Part shown: piece after piece, positions 9,224 through 17,606 of the stretch | Position numbering within the stretch: position 1 is the first letter of the stretch | How the letters are laid out: each line of letters starts with the position of its first letter | NCBI RefSeq assembly: GCF_002803515.1 | Contig: NZ_PHQX01000001.1 | Span: 3,906,001 to 3,970,000, forward strand | Direction of reading: 5' to 3' | Length of the DNA: 64,000 nt | Source of the DNA: Stenotrophomonas lactitubi | GTDB taxonomy: Bacteria; Pseudomonadota; Gammaproteobacteria; Xanthomonadales; Xanthomonadaceae | Notes under the pieces: model-generated | The model's input: only the letters and a program-made list of their open reading frames with translations | What the model was told of the DNA's origin: nothing | The model's database searches: none | Position numbers and translations under genes: made by a program

Positions 9224-9619
9224 ATGTCTTTTTTTCTGGTCTGCCCAGAGCTCGACTTCACACTAGAGCTTCAACTTACGACAACCGCAGAAGAGCAAAT
9301 GATCAAGCAGATCCTGCGTGTTCAGGACGAGGGCGACCTCACCAGATTCGAGTTGCGCCTAGCGACTGAACTGGGAAAAGTCCTCCCTGAAGCAGTCGAC
9401 TGGGACATCAAGCCGCCCACGAGGGCGCAGCTTGCGCTAGCACAGTCGCTGGCCAGGCAGGCGGGCTGTCCAGTCTCTGACGTGGCGCGATCCTCTAGAT
9501 TCGAGATGCATCAGTTCATCGCCACACTGTCAGAGCTTAGAAGACTCAACACACTGGGTGCGAAGAAGACAAGCACAAGTGTTAAGGCCTCAGGAAGGGG
9601 CAGGACCAACAGAGGATAG
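9224..9619 (+). CDS. Unknown 131-residue protein controlled by the Xre operator
   Basis: Starts 13 bases after the palindromic operator. No known domain was recognised. The N-terminal 60 residues are acidic and mixed alpha/beta in character (PELDFTLELQLTTTAEEQM). Residues 75-110 (LARQAGCPVSDVARSSRFE) resemble a helix-turn-helix-like helical region. The C-terminus is basic and rich in Lys, Ser and Gly. It could be a second regulator or an accessory protein of the island; this is a guess from context. Confidence 0.55.
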   Translation: MSFFLVCPELDFTLELQLTTTAEEQMIKQILRVQDEGDLTRFELRLATELGKVLPEAVDWDIKPPTRAQLALAQSLARQAGCPVSDVARSSRFEMHQFIATLSELRRLNTLGAKKTSTSVKASGRGRTNRG

Positions 9620-9677
9620 GCTCAGGAAGCCCTCTCATCTCCCAGGCAGTCGGAGGACAGTCGGTCGCCCTACCGAA

Positions 9678-9890
9678 TCAATCATCGTTAGCTGCGTGGC
9701 AGGGCCACCTCGAGGAGCGCTTAGCCGTCACGCTTCGTCTCCTGCGCCGCTTTCGGCGCGGAGCGCGCGTCAATTCTCGCCTTCGATCCGAACGCACAAG
9801 GAAGAGAACCCAAACAATGAATGAGACGGGAAAGATCAATACCATCCCAGTAAAGATGCCCATCTGGGCCGACAGGCTCAATCCATCCAT
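9678..9890 (-). CDS. Possible small single-span membrane protein
   Basis: A 70-residue frame with one convincing transmembrane segment (residues about 10-32, MGIFTGMVLIFPVSFIVWVLFL) followed by a strongly basic tail rich in Arg. A GAGG motif lies about 14 bases upstream of the ATG. A longer overlapping frame on the same strand (9721-10152) has no recognisable feature. The gene is short and unsupported by context, so it remains tentative. Confidence 0.35.
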   Translation of the reverse strand: MDGLSLSAQMGIFTGMVLIFPVSFIVWVLFLVRSDRRRELTRAPRRKRRRRRSVTAKRSSRWPCHAANDD

Positions 9891-10373
9891 GCCGCTCTGC
9901 CCTCATAAGGATTAAATCGGCTGCCACGGTTGATCGGCCTGCAGGGTGGACTCGTAGCCGACAATGCTGAGTGCGATACCAGCGTATGCCGCGACCACTC
10001 GTTGGCAATGGTACTCGATGGACTTGCAGCCAAGTGCGGGCGCTATGGCTGCATTCAAGTAAAAGTTCTTCTACAGAGCTATCGGTCGAACGCATCCTGC
10101 GGTCGGCATGGCTGCATTCACCTATGGGCTCCGTGATCGGCCCTGCGCTCAACTGCTTCGGTCAGCGGACTTTTTCAGCAAGCCCGGGAACGCGAGGAGC
10201 GATCTAACTGCAGTGACTGTTCGCTCAATCTCAACGAAGTCCAGACGTATGCTGCGTCCTCCAAAGCGCATTTTGATGCGATCACCTCGAGTCCCGGCCA
10301 GTGCAAATGGGACAAGCACCCATTCATCCATTCGCCCAATTGTGCGTGTACCCGAGAAACAGGAGCCTTGCTG
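9891..10373. other. Region without a supported gene
   Basis: About 480 bases with several overlapping short frames on both strands and no recognisable protein. It contains the leader of the 10374 gene, including AGGAG at 10361-10365. No repeat or RNA structure stood out. Confidence 0.4.
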
Positions 10374-10655
10374 ATGTCTACGATCAATGAGCCTTGGGAT
10401 GTGACGATTGCCCTGCGAGATCTGTCCGTCGGTCTGGCAAAGCACGTGCACGCCGCGACCGTCCCAACACACCATGAGTTGAACGAGTGGCTGCACTACA
10501 TCAACCGAGCGGCTCCAGTGTATTGGGCACTTGAAAGCGCCTGCGAAGACATTGTTGAGGATGGGGTTACGGAGTCCCGAATTGAGGCGCTAAAGCAAGC
10601 CCTGACCTATGCCCAAGGACAGGTCGAGTACTGGCATAGGAAAGATCGATGGTAG
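10374..10655 (+). CDS. Small hypothetical protein (93 residues)
   Basis: The ATG at 10374 has a good ribosome site (AGGAG, 8 bases upstream). The protein is short, acidic and probably all-helical, with many Trp and Tyr residues (ELNEWLHYINRAAPVYWALE). No domain was recognised. It stands alone within the accessory region between the Xre gene and the nuclease-like gene on the other strand. Function unknown. Confidence 0.55.
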   Translation: MSTINEPWDVTIALRDLSVGLAKHVHAATVPTHHELNEWLHYINRAAPVYWALESACEDIVEDGVTESRIEALKQALTYAQGQVEYWHRKDRW

Positions 10656-10964
10656 ATCAGCTCAACCTTGTTTCGGGGTGCGCAATGTCGTCCTAGAGAG
10701 TGTGCTGTGCAGGCAATAGGAGTGCCGCGGCGCTTGGTTCTCGCTCAGGCTCTGCTTAGCAACGATACTTTCATGAAGGAATTATCGCCTGCCTGAAATC
10801 ACGCGAAGCCTCAATTTTGGCGGCTACCCTGCTGCTTTCAGAGAAGGGCTGCTCTTGGCCGCAAGGCGTCATGCGACCCATGGCCGCCGTTCACGGTTAC
10901 GTCCAACATTGCCCCGAATCTCATTGCTACTCAAAACCGGGTGCACGTCGGGTGGCAAGTCGTC
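10656..10964. other. Intergenic region, convergent
   Basis: About 310 bases between the 10374 gene and the end of the convergent nuclease-like gene. I see no coding frame with convincing features and no clear terminator. Confidence 0.4.
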
Positions 10965-12272
10965 CTACGATGCCGGCCCCTCTTCGTCAGCCTCCTCGTC
11001 GTCAACAACACCATCTGCCTCCCCGGCAACGAATCCGCACATCTCCATGAACATCCAGGCGCGCATCCAGTTGTTCACCTCGTCGACTTTCAGGGTGCTA
11101 GCGTCTTCGTCGCTTCCGCCCGCCTTGCGGATGTACAACGCTTGTAGGGAGGCCACGTACGCCTCGCGGAAGATGCCGGTCGGGCGAAAGCCAAAGTTGT
11201 GCGTGAAGACCACTTCTTGAAGCTCGTGAACCATACCCTCCCATAGAGGCACCTCGCGCTCGCATTCGGTCCCGTGCGCCAGGCAATCGTCAATCGCGCG
11301 CTTGGCGAGGCGCAGCAGCCGACCATCGAAGGCGTACCGCGGGCTCTCCATGAAAATCGAGCGATGCTGTTCGTCCATCTGCTCGAGCATCGGGACTGAG
11401 CGCTCGGGATCGGCCACCAGGAACGGGTTGACGGCACAGACAATCAGGCTATTGCGGTAGTACCGAGGGAGCTCTTTCCAGGGCTTGCGGACGAACACGA
11501 ATCCGTGCAGCTGCTCGGCCTCCATTAACTGCGCGGCATACGTACTCAGGGCGCCCAACGCCTCGCGGGTGTATTCGTTGAGGTTTCCCTCATCCTCCTC
11601 ACTGTCGTACCAGCCTTCTAGGTCGTGGAACGAGGCGACAACGCAGCCCATCGCCTGGTGCGATAACAGCCTATTTGCGAAGTAGCGGAAATCCTCATCT
11701 GTCGGGACATACAGCTCCAGCTTCAAGTTTTCAAGCGTCTGCTCCGAAAAGACTGGGCGGTAAGCGATGACGTCCCGATTGGAGATGAGCAGGTCATACA
11801 GGTACGCATGGCGAGTAATTTTCGCCCCCATGGGAGCCACCAAAACGTTGACGATGTCTGCCGGCCCCGAAAGCGCAAACATTTGGGCGATGTAGTTGCT
11901 ATAGGCTAGTAACTCAGAGAACGCGTTCCGTTCGGATGAACTGCCGACCTTGAGCTCAAGTACGAAAATGCCGTCTTCGTGGTAGCCCAACAAGTCGAGC
12001 TGCATCGGCTTGGTACTGTCCGTGGGCAGGTCGACTTTGCTACCGACGAACGTTCCGTAGCGAACGCTATCGTGGATGCGATCGATGCGCTGCAAAGCGC
12101 GCTGCTTGATGATGCGCCACAGCTCGAAGCTGCCCTCCTCATCTTCCAATTCGGGCAGTAAGGCGCGGCCTTCCAAGGCTTGAGTCAGCTCGGTCGAGTC
12201 CATGACGACCGTTTCCATGCCCATCGCCAACAACTGCTCGTGTGCTTGTTCTTCAGAAAAGGGGATGGCCAC
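10965..12272 (-). CDS. PD-(D/E)XK nuclease-like protein, possible defence gene
   Basis: A 435-residue protein starting at GTG 12272, directly after an in-frame stop, with GGGAG seven bases upstream. Residues 90-110 read MQLDLLGYHEDGIFVLELKVG, giving D93 ... E106-L-K108, the core of the PD-(D/E)XK nuclease fold. The preceding region (RIIKQRALQRIDRIHDS) and the following helices (NAFSELLAYSNYIAQM) fit an endonuclease-like domain of the NucS/RecB or DUF-type families. Residues 150-420 are of unknown fold and end in an acidic tail. Its island position and nuclease core suggest DNA or RNA defence, but there is no partner gene. Catalytic activity is inferred from the motif only. Confidence 0.6.
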   Translation of the reverse strand: MAIPFSEEQAHEQLLAMGMETVVMDSTELTQALEGRALLPELEDEEGSFELWRIIKQRALQRIDRIHDSVRYGTFVGSKVDLPTDSTKPMQLDLLGYHEDGIFVLELKVGSSSERNAFSELLAYSNYIAQMFALSGPADIVNVLVAPMGAKITRHAYLYDLLISNRDVIAYRPVFSEQTLENLKLELYVPTDEDFRYFANRLLSHQAMGCVVASFHDLEGWYDSEEDEGNLNEYTREALGALSTYAAQLMEAEQLHGFVFVRKPWKELPRYYRNSLIVCAVNPFLVADPERSVPMLEQMDEQHRSIFMESPRYAFDGRLLRLAKRAIDDCLAHGTECEREVPLWEGMVHELQEVVFTHNFGFRPTGIFREAYVASLQALYIRKAGGSDEDASTLKVDEVNNWMRAWMFMEMCGFVAGEADGVVDDEEADEEGPAS

Positions 12273-13040
12273 TCAATCGCTCCCGTTGTGGTTCGCCGAT
12301 GATGACATCATCGAATGCATCCATGGCACCGCCGAGCGCCTGACGACATCCGACGCTCGCTGGCGCAGCGACGGCTCAACACGGCATTCGATGTCTCCTT
12401 TTGGCCGAAAGCGGACGTTGCATCACGCTAGAGACTGCGAAGCGCCAGGAGCCATCACGGCCACTGTCTCATGGCCTACCGGAGGTTCCGCTGCACGCAG
12501 GCTTACGGAAACATGTTGGGCGCTTGCGCTCTACCGCGGTACGCCGGGAAGGGGCAGCCTCCATTTCAGGATCGTATCTTCGCCAATGATCGGCAGCATG
12601 GCTCGCATGGGACTCGGGCGGTGAAGCTGCAACGCTCGGTGCATAGGGTGTTCATGCCCTGCACGGTACTTCGATCGTGGCATGGGCCAGCTCTTCACAA
12701 ATGCTCAGGACATCCATGAAGTACTCGACAGGAACCGGAGACTCCGTAACCAGCAAGAGAAAGCGGACTTACTGATTACGGTCCAAGCTCCCCAAAAGAA
12801 GGCCGAAAGAGTCCTAAGTTGCTTGGTTTGCACCGACAGGAATGTAGAAAATTTGTCGGATTCTACATTCGTCAGTGCCCACAAGCTCCGCAGTGGTGAA
12901 CCAATTCATCAACTGACGGCGGATCAATGGTCATGCTCTGCATGAGTTGCGGTTTTTTGTCTGTGAATGGTGGACAATGGGAGCCTCCGGATTCATCCCT
13001 TTCCCCCCCTCGTTCGATCCTATCGAGCTTTCTTGCCGTC
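12273..13040. other. Long region without a supported gene; module boundary
   Basis: About 770 bases separate the nuclease-like gene from the metal-resistance block. Frames here are short, overlapping and featureless, suggesting decayed sequence. It contains one copy (12402-12420) of a 19-base motif found again at 28487-28505. A small hairpin TCATGC-TCT-GCATGA (12931-12945) with a T6 run eight bases later is a weak terminator candidate. Confidence 0.4.
12402..12420 (+). repeat. 19-base direct repeat, copy 1
   Basis: TGGCCGAAAGCGGACGTTG matches 28487-28505 at 18 of 19 positions in the same orientation. The two copies bracket the metal-resistance cargo (13041-28444). Similar short motifs are scattered in Xanthomonadaceae and Pseudomonas spacers, so a mobile-element meaning is not established. 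Confidence 0.4.
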
Positions 13041-13361
13041 ATGTTCCGAGCACGTGTCCCAGCCGTAACGTTCATTGTTGCATTGCTCTTGGCAGTGTTT
13101 CTGATCGTGCCTTCGGTAGAAGCTGCGATTTGTGGCGATGACATGGGGGAGCATTCGATGCAGGGAGGCAAGGTGCTTTCTGGAGAGGGCGAGCCGAAGT
13201 TCTCCACTCACGGGCATTGTCATCACGGCAGCAGTTGCGTGCTGCCGGTACTGATGAGTCCAAACTTGGTTGACGCCTCATCGGCATCCCTGGCGCGAGC
13301 ACCAGTTGTAGGTGTTCTGTGCCAGCATCCTGAAGGCCTGATTCGTCCCCCACGGGCCTGA
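13041..13361 (+). CDS. CzcI-like small exported metal-resistance protein 1
   Basis: A 106-residue protein with an N-terminal signal segment (AVTFIVALLLAVFLIVPSVEA) followed by a Cys/His/Met-bearing region (AICGDDMGEHSM, THGHCHHGSSC). It is clearly related to the protein at 15953: same signal segment pattern LLLAVF-IVP, same GHCHH motif and a similar end (LIRPPRA against LSRPPQR). CzcI-type proteins are small periplasmic factors at the head of czc operons. This copy precedes eptA-dgkA rather than czcC, which suggests a duplication or rearrangement. ATG 13041 was chosen because upstream codons precede the signal peptide. Confidence 0.6.
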   Translation: MFRARVPAVTFIVALLLAVFLIVPSVEAAICGDDMGEHSMQGGKVLSGEGEPKFSTHGHCHHGSSCVLPVLMSPNLVDASSASLARAPVVGVLCQHPEGLIRPPRA

Positions 13362-13706
13362 CCAGGACGAGTCCGTTCGCGTCGCGAGCGCTAGAACTCG
13401 GCCACTACTACTTCTGATTTGTCGCGTCCCCTCGACGCAGGCGCGGCGTGCGCGCGGTTCAGAAAATCTGGCCGTCCACTCTTCTCTTCAGAAGCCACAC
13501 ATCCTGTGCCGTAGTGGCAATGAGCTCCAACGTCCAGATCTACTACCAACATGACCCCGAACTCTGGCTGGGACGCTCGATGCGTCCTGAGGCTGGGTGT
13601 GTTCGCTTGGAACTGCACGGCAGGAATCTTGTCGAGTCGCCTGCGTTCCAGGCGTCACCCTTCACCATGGTTCGTCGTTCCTCCGTAAATGCTACTGAGT
13701 GACCTC
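13362..13706. other. Leader region of the eptA-like gene
   Basis: About 340 bases with no convincing coding frame. It should hold the eptA promoter. I saw no clear PmrA-type direct repeat or strong sigma70 boxes. Confidence 0.35.
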
Positions 13707-15398
13707 ATGAACAAAATTTCAAGTCGATTTAACTGGCGCCTCTGGCGGCCAGGTGCACTCCTGGTGAGACGCCCTGAAATCGGTGTCACCTGGATCATCA
13801 TTGCGGCAGCGATCTACTTTGCCGCGCTTTTCAACACTGCATTTGTGCGGTTTGTTGCCAGTGCCACAGGTAAGCAGGGCGTCGATCTGGCACACCTGCT
13901 CGGCGTGGCACTGATCCTTGTGACCGGTCTCCACATCATCCTGCTTGGTCTCGTCGGTTGGAGATGGACAATCAAGCCGGTTTTGCTTGTTTTGCTCCCT
14001 GCTTCTGCGGCAGCTGCCTACTACTCCGAAAACTATGGGGTCTTCTTCGACGCGAGCATGATCCGCAACATTCTAAAGACGGATACCGCTGAGGCAGGGG
14101 AACTAATGACCCTCGGCTTTATAGGAACAGTGCTGCTGAAGAGCCTTCCGGCCATGCTGCTTCTAGCTTGGATCCGTATTAAACGCGATGGAGGAGTGGC
14201 CGCTGTGGCCTTGAAGCGTGTCGCTCTCCTGGTGATGGCTCTGGCGATATCTGCAGGTGCAGCGCTCACGCAGTTCGATGATCTTTCCTCGCTGATGAGG
14301 AACAACAAGTCTGCTCGGTATCTGATCACTCCTGGCAACTTCATAATTTCCAGCATTCGAGCGTTTGAGGAAGATCGGCGCGTTCCACGAGGACCTCTGC
14401 AGAAGGTGGCCGAGGATGCAATGCTTGCGGACCATCCACCAGGGTCCAAGCCGCACTTTCTGGTTGTGGTCGTCGGCGAGACCGTTCGTGCGCAGAATTG
14501 GGGGCTTAATGGTTATGGCCGACAGACCACGCCTCAGCTTGCGAAGCGAAACGTCATCAATTTCGTAGACGTCACTGCATGTGGCTCCAATACCGAGGTC
14601 TCGGTTCCCTGTATGTTCTCGCCCTACGGTAGAGGCAACTATGACAGGGATCGTATCAAAGGGTCTGAGTCTCTTCTGCACGTCCTAGAACGCGCGAGTG
14701 TGAAGACCCTGTGGCGGGACAATCAGTCTGGATGCAAAGGTGTATGTGCAGATCTAGCATTCGAGTCCTATAGGGCTCCTCCCAAGGATCCACTCTGTTC
14801 GGACCAAGCCTGCAAGGATGAGATCATGCTCAATGGGTTGCACGATGCCATTGATGACAATCCTGGTGACGTTGTCGTCGTTCTCCATCAGCTGGGTAAT
14901 CACGGACCCGCGTACTTCAAGCGCTATGGCGAAGAGTTTCGAACTTTCACTCCAGACTGTCGCAATGCCGATCTAGGAAAGTGCAGCAGGCAGGAGATCG
15001 TCAATGCCTATGACAACGCGATCGTCGCGACGGACGACTTCCTGGCAAAAACCATAGACATGCTTGCGGCTGACGACACTCACGATACCGCCATGATCTA
15101 CGTGTCTGACCATGGGGAGTCACTGGGAGAGGGAAATCTCTATCTTCATGGTCTGCCTTACGCGATTGCACCTGCCACCCAGATAAAGGTGCCAATGGTT
15201 GTGTGGCTGTCAGAAGGTCTCCAGCGAGATCGAGGGATCGATCAAGCCTGCGTTGAAAGGGAGGCTGGAAAGCCCATCAGTCACGACAACCTGTTCCACT
15301 CGGTGCTTGGCTTGATGCAAGTGGCCACCAAGGACAGGAAGGATGAGCTGAATATTTTCGGGCGTTGCGAAGGCACGTTAGAAAATACCGGTAGTTGA
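13707..15398 (+). CDS. eptA: Lipid A phosphoethanolamine transferase (EptA/MCR family)
   Basis: A 563-residue inner-membrane enzyme (569 if ATG 13689 is used) that transfers phosphoethanolamine from phosphatidylethanolamine to lipid A, lowering surface charge and polymyxin binding. About five transmembrane segments lie in residues 15-190, followed by a periplasmic sulfatase-fold domain. Zinc and catalytic residues are all present: VVVGETVRAQNW (E258), the nucleophile T296 in GSNTEVSVPCMFS, LGNHGP (H399) and SDHGESLGE (D468, H469). Paired cysteines of the periplasmic domain are also present. dgkA follows after 60 bases; it recycles the diacylglycerol released by the reaction. The gene sits on the mobile island inside a metal-resistance block. 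Specificity for lipid A is the usual family assignment and untested here. Confidence 0.9.
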   Translation: MNKISSRFNWRLWRPGALLVRRPEIGVTWIIIAAAIYFAALFNTAFVRFVASATGKQGVDLAHLLGVALILVTGLHIILLGLVGWRWTIKPVLLVLLPASAAAAYYSENYGVFFDASMIRNILKTDTAEAGELMTLGFIGTVLLKSLPAMLLLAWIRIKRDGGVAAVALKRVALLVMALAISAGAALTQFDDLSSLMRNNKSARYLITPGNFIISSIRAFEEDRRVPRGPLQKVAEDAMLADHPPGSKPHFLVVVVGETVRAQNWGLNGYGRQTTPQLAKRNVINFVDVTACGSNTEVSVPCMFSPYGRGNYDRDRIKGSESLLHVLERASVKTLWRDNQSGCKGVCADLAFESYRAPPKDPLCSDQACKDEIMLNGLHDAIDDNPGDVVVVLHQLGNHGPAYFKRYGEEFRTFTPDCRNADLGKCSRQEIVNAYDNAIVATDDFLAKTIDMLAADDTHDTAMIYVSDHGESLGEGNLYLHGLPYAIAPATQIKVPMVVWLSEGLQRDRGIDQACVEREAGKPISHDNLFHSVLGLMQVATKDRKDELNIFGRCEGTLENTGS

Positions 15399-15458
15399 TC
15401 CATGCGCAGCTTGTCGACCTGGCGCGCCCTTTAATAAAATTTGGAAGAGGTAGAGGAA

Positions 15459-15830
15459 ATGGCTGACAGTTATGGACATCGTCCCCGCGGTCCGCTTGGG
15501 GTCTTTAGGGCCTTCCGCTGGTCAATGCTCGGAGTCCGGGCGGCTTGGCTGCACGAGTCGTCGTTCCGTCTAGAGGTGGTGCTTGCAGTCGTTCTAGCTC
15601 CACTTTCTCTGTGGGTAGGAGACAATGCACTGGAGAGAGCTCTGCTCGTTGGATCGCTCCTAATTGTGCTGGGGGCCGAACTTCTGAACTCGTCGATCGA
15701 AGCCGTGATTGAACGGTATGGCTCCGAACATCACGAACTGGCGGGGAGAGCAAAAGACATGGGGTCTGCCGCAGTGCTCATGACGCTGGCCAACGCCGGG
15801 GTACTTTGGAGTGCCTTGGCGTTTACGTGA
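15459..15830 (+). CDS. dgkA: Diacylglycerol kinase (DgkA)
   Basis: A 123-residue integral membrane kinase with three transmembrane segments. The family signature is clear: GAELLNSSIEAVIERYGSE then ELAGRAKDMGSAAVL, matching the E-x-N-S/T-A/S-I-E and AKDMGSAAV motifs that form the active site. ATG 15459 follows a purine-rich GAGGTAGAGGAA ribosome site and is preferred over the upstream TTG. It phosphorylates diacylglycerol to phosphatidate. Next to a phosphoethanolamine transferase its job is to clear the diacylglycerol by-product, a pairing common in lipid A modification loci. Confidence 0.92.
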   Translation: MADSYGHRPRGPLGVFRAFRWSMLGVRAAWLHESSFRLEVVLAVVLAPLSLWVGDNALERALLVGSLLIVLGAELLNSSIEAVIERYGSEHHELAGRAKDMGSAAVLMTLANAGVLWSALAFT

Positions 15831-15952
15831 GACCATTGCAGTACGCGAATTGAGCAGCAGGGTGGGGGCTTCCCTGTGAAGGCTTAGCCCTCATTCATTT
15901 AAGCTGTCAATTGTTATTGTATCCAAGCTCAAGCCATTGATAGTCTAGCCAA

Positions 15953-16294
15953 ATGCGACATCTCTCCCGGAAAATTGGGTTCCTCCTCATGCTGCTCTTG
16001 GCGGTATTTGTGGTGGTGCCCGTTTCCGATGCGTTGGCATGCTCCATCGAGCCTCATTCTGCTGGCAGCACTCCTCACAGTGCTTCGAGCGATGAGGATC
16101 AGGGCGCTCGACCTGACCATGAGATCCCTGCCGCAGGTTGCAGTCATGGTCACTGTCATCACTCCAATGCGAGCTTGCCGTTGCAGGTGCCGGCGCCTTC
16201 TACCCTGCTTACTGCTTCCGTGTGGAGTGAGTTCTCTGGAAGTGACGCCTATTCCGTCACGCTAGATGGTTTGAGTCGCCCTCCCCAGCGGTGA
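15953..16294 (+). CDS. czcI: CzcI-like small exported metal-resistance protein 2
   Basis: A 113-residue protein with a signal peptide (GFLLMLLLAVFVVVPVSDALA) and a His/Cys-rich segment (CSHGHCHHSNAS). It lies directly upstream of czcCBA, the normal place of czcI, whose product is a small periplasmic protein thought to tune czc expression. It is a paralogue of the protein at 13041. The end, LSRPPQR, is typical of this family. Confidence 0.7.
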   Translation: MRHLSRKIGFLLMLLLAVFVVVPVSDALACSIEPHSAGSTPHSASSDEDQGARPDHEIPAAGCSHGHCHHSNASLPLQVPAPSTLLTASVWSEFSGSDAYSVTLDGLSRPPQR

Positions 16295-16352
16295 TCTGAG
16301 CTTGACCCGTCGAGTACGGGCTCTCGTTTCTACTCATCTCTGGAAATATCCA

Positions 16353-17606
16353 ATGTCGACCACTCCACGTCGGCCGCTGAAAGCGGCCGGATTGTTCGTG
16401 GCTGTCTTGCTGGTGCTATCACCCGCAGGACAGGCACTCGCACAAGTTGCCCCCTCCTATGACGATCTGCTCGGCCGCATCGACCAGATGCCCGGCACGA
16501 TCCAAGGTGCTGCACTGTCTGAAGCGGCGGATGCCCGTGTTCTTCAGGCACGAGCACTGAAGAACCCGACTGTCTCCTATGATCTTGAGAACGCCCAGGG
16601 CACAGGGGCCTATCGTGGCGCCAGTAACGCAGACTCGATCCTCACCCTCTCGCAGCCGTTAGAGATTTTCGGCCAGCGGGGTGCTCGCGTTCGGGCGGCC
16701 CAAGGGGAAGCCCAAGCTGCCGGCTTGAGAAGCGAACAGAGTCGCAGCGACGTGGCTGGCCTTCTTGCCGGCACGTACGCTCAAGCCGAGAGTGCTCTGC
16801 GCCGGTATGATCTCGCAGCAGAAGCCTTGGTGCTCACCCAAGAAGATGCCAGCGCCGTGGGAGCGATGGTGAGCCAAGGCCGAGAGCCACAGCTGCGTGC
16901 TGTCCAAGCACAGAGTGAGGTCTCGAATGCCAAGGCGGCCGTCGACGAGGCACAGGCACTGCGTGACGCAGCCCTCGCCCGTCTGGCAGGTGCCGCGCTC
17001 ATCGATTCCCCGATTGACTCCGTTGGGGAGAGCCTGCTCGATCGATCCCCTCCCTTGCCTTCCGGTGAAACACACAAGTCATTGGCAGTTCGCATTGCGG
17101 AAGCAGAAGCTGTGACGGCAGGTCGGCTGGTTGATGTAGAGCGTAAAAGAGCTCTGCCAGATCTAAGCGCAACCGTCGCACAAACACGTTTCCGACAAGC
17201 GGGCGAACGGGCTTATAACGTCGGCATCAGCCTTTCCATTCCCTTGTTCGACCGTAATCGGGGTGGGATTCGTGCCGCTTCCGCCGAACAGAGCGCAGCA
17301 GAAGCTCGCCTTGAACAGCAGAAGCGCGAAAGTGAAGCCAACCGGCTATCTGCCGTCGCGTCGCTTCGGGCTTCCAACAGCCGAACCAGGGCGGCAGACG
17401 AAAGTGTTACTGCAAGTGAAGAGGCGTACCGGCTTGCTCGCATTGGCTTCGAGGCCGGTCGAATTTCCCAGCTTGAGCTCCGCAGCACCCGCTCGGCGCT
17501 GATCGCCGCCCGCTCCACCGCTGTAGACGCACGCCTGTCACGAGTCGCAGCCGAGATCGAACTTGCCCGTCTTGAAGGACGCGCTCCCTTTCAGGAGGAA
17601 AAATGA
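16353..17606 (+). CDS. czcC: CzcC-type outer membrane efflux protein
   Basis: A 417-residue TolC-like outer membrane factor that forms the exit duct of the CzcCBA pump. A signal peptide is seen (LFVAVLLVLSPAGQALA) and two long helical repeats follow, rich in Ala, Glu and Arg as in outer membrane efflux proteins (SEAADARVLQARALKNP; LARIGFEAGRISQLELRSTR). ATG 16353 has GGAA upstream and places the signal peptide correctly; the upstream TTG 16302 is less likely. The stop overlaps the czcB start (ATGA), showing translational coupling. Confidence 0.88.
   Translation: MSTTPRRPLKAAGLFVAVLLVLSPAGQALAQVAPSYDDLLGRIDQMPGTIQGAALSEAADARVLQARALKNPTVSYDLENAQGTGAYRGASNADSILTLSQPLEIFGQRGARVRAAQGEAQAAGLRSEQSRSDVAGLLAGTYAQAESALRRYDLAAEALVLTQEDASAVGAMVSQGREPQLRAVQAQSEVSNAKAAVDEAQALRDAALARLAGAALIDSPIDSVGESLLDRSPPLPSGETHKSLAVRIAEAEAVTAGRLVDVERKRALPDLSATVAQTRFRQAGERAYNVGISLSIPLFDRNRGGIRAASAEQSAAEARLEQQKRESEANRLSAVASLRASNSRTRAADESVTASEEAYRLARIGFEAGRISQLELRSTRSALIAARSTAVDARLSRVAAEIELARLEGRAPFQEEK

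Noticed and set aside
9721..10152. 143-codon reverse frame in the accessory region
   Set aside because: Overlaps a better small membrane-protein candidate; no ribosome site or recognisable domain.
12682..12945. 87-codon forward frame before the first czcI-like gene
   Set aside because: No domain, no ribosome site and no conserved neighbour; may be decayed sequence.
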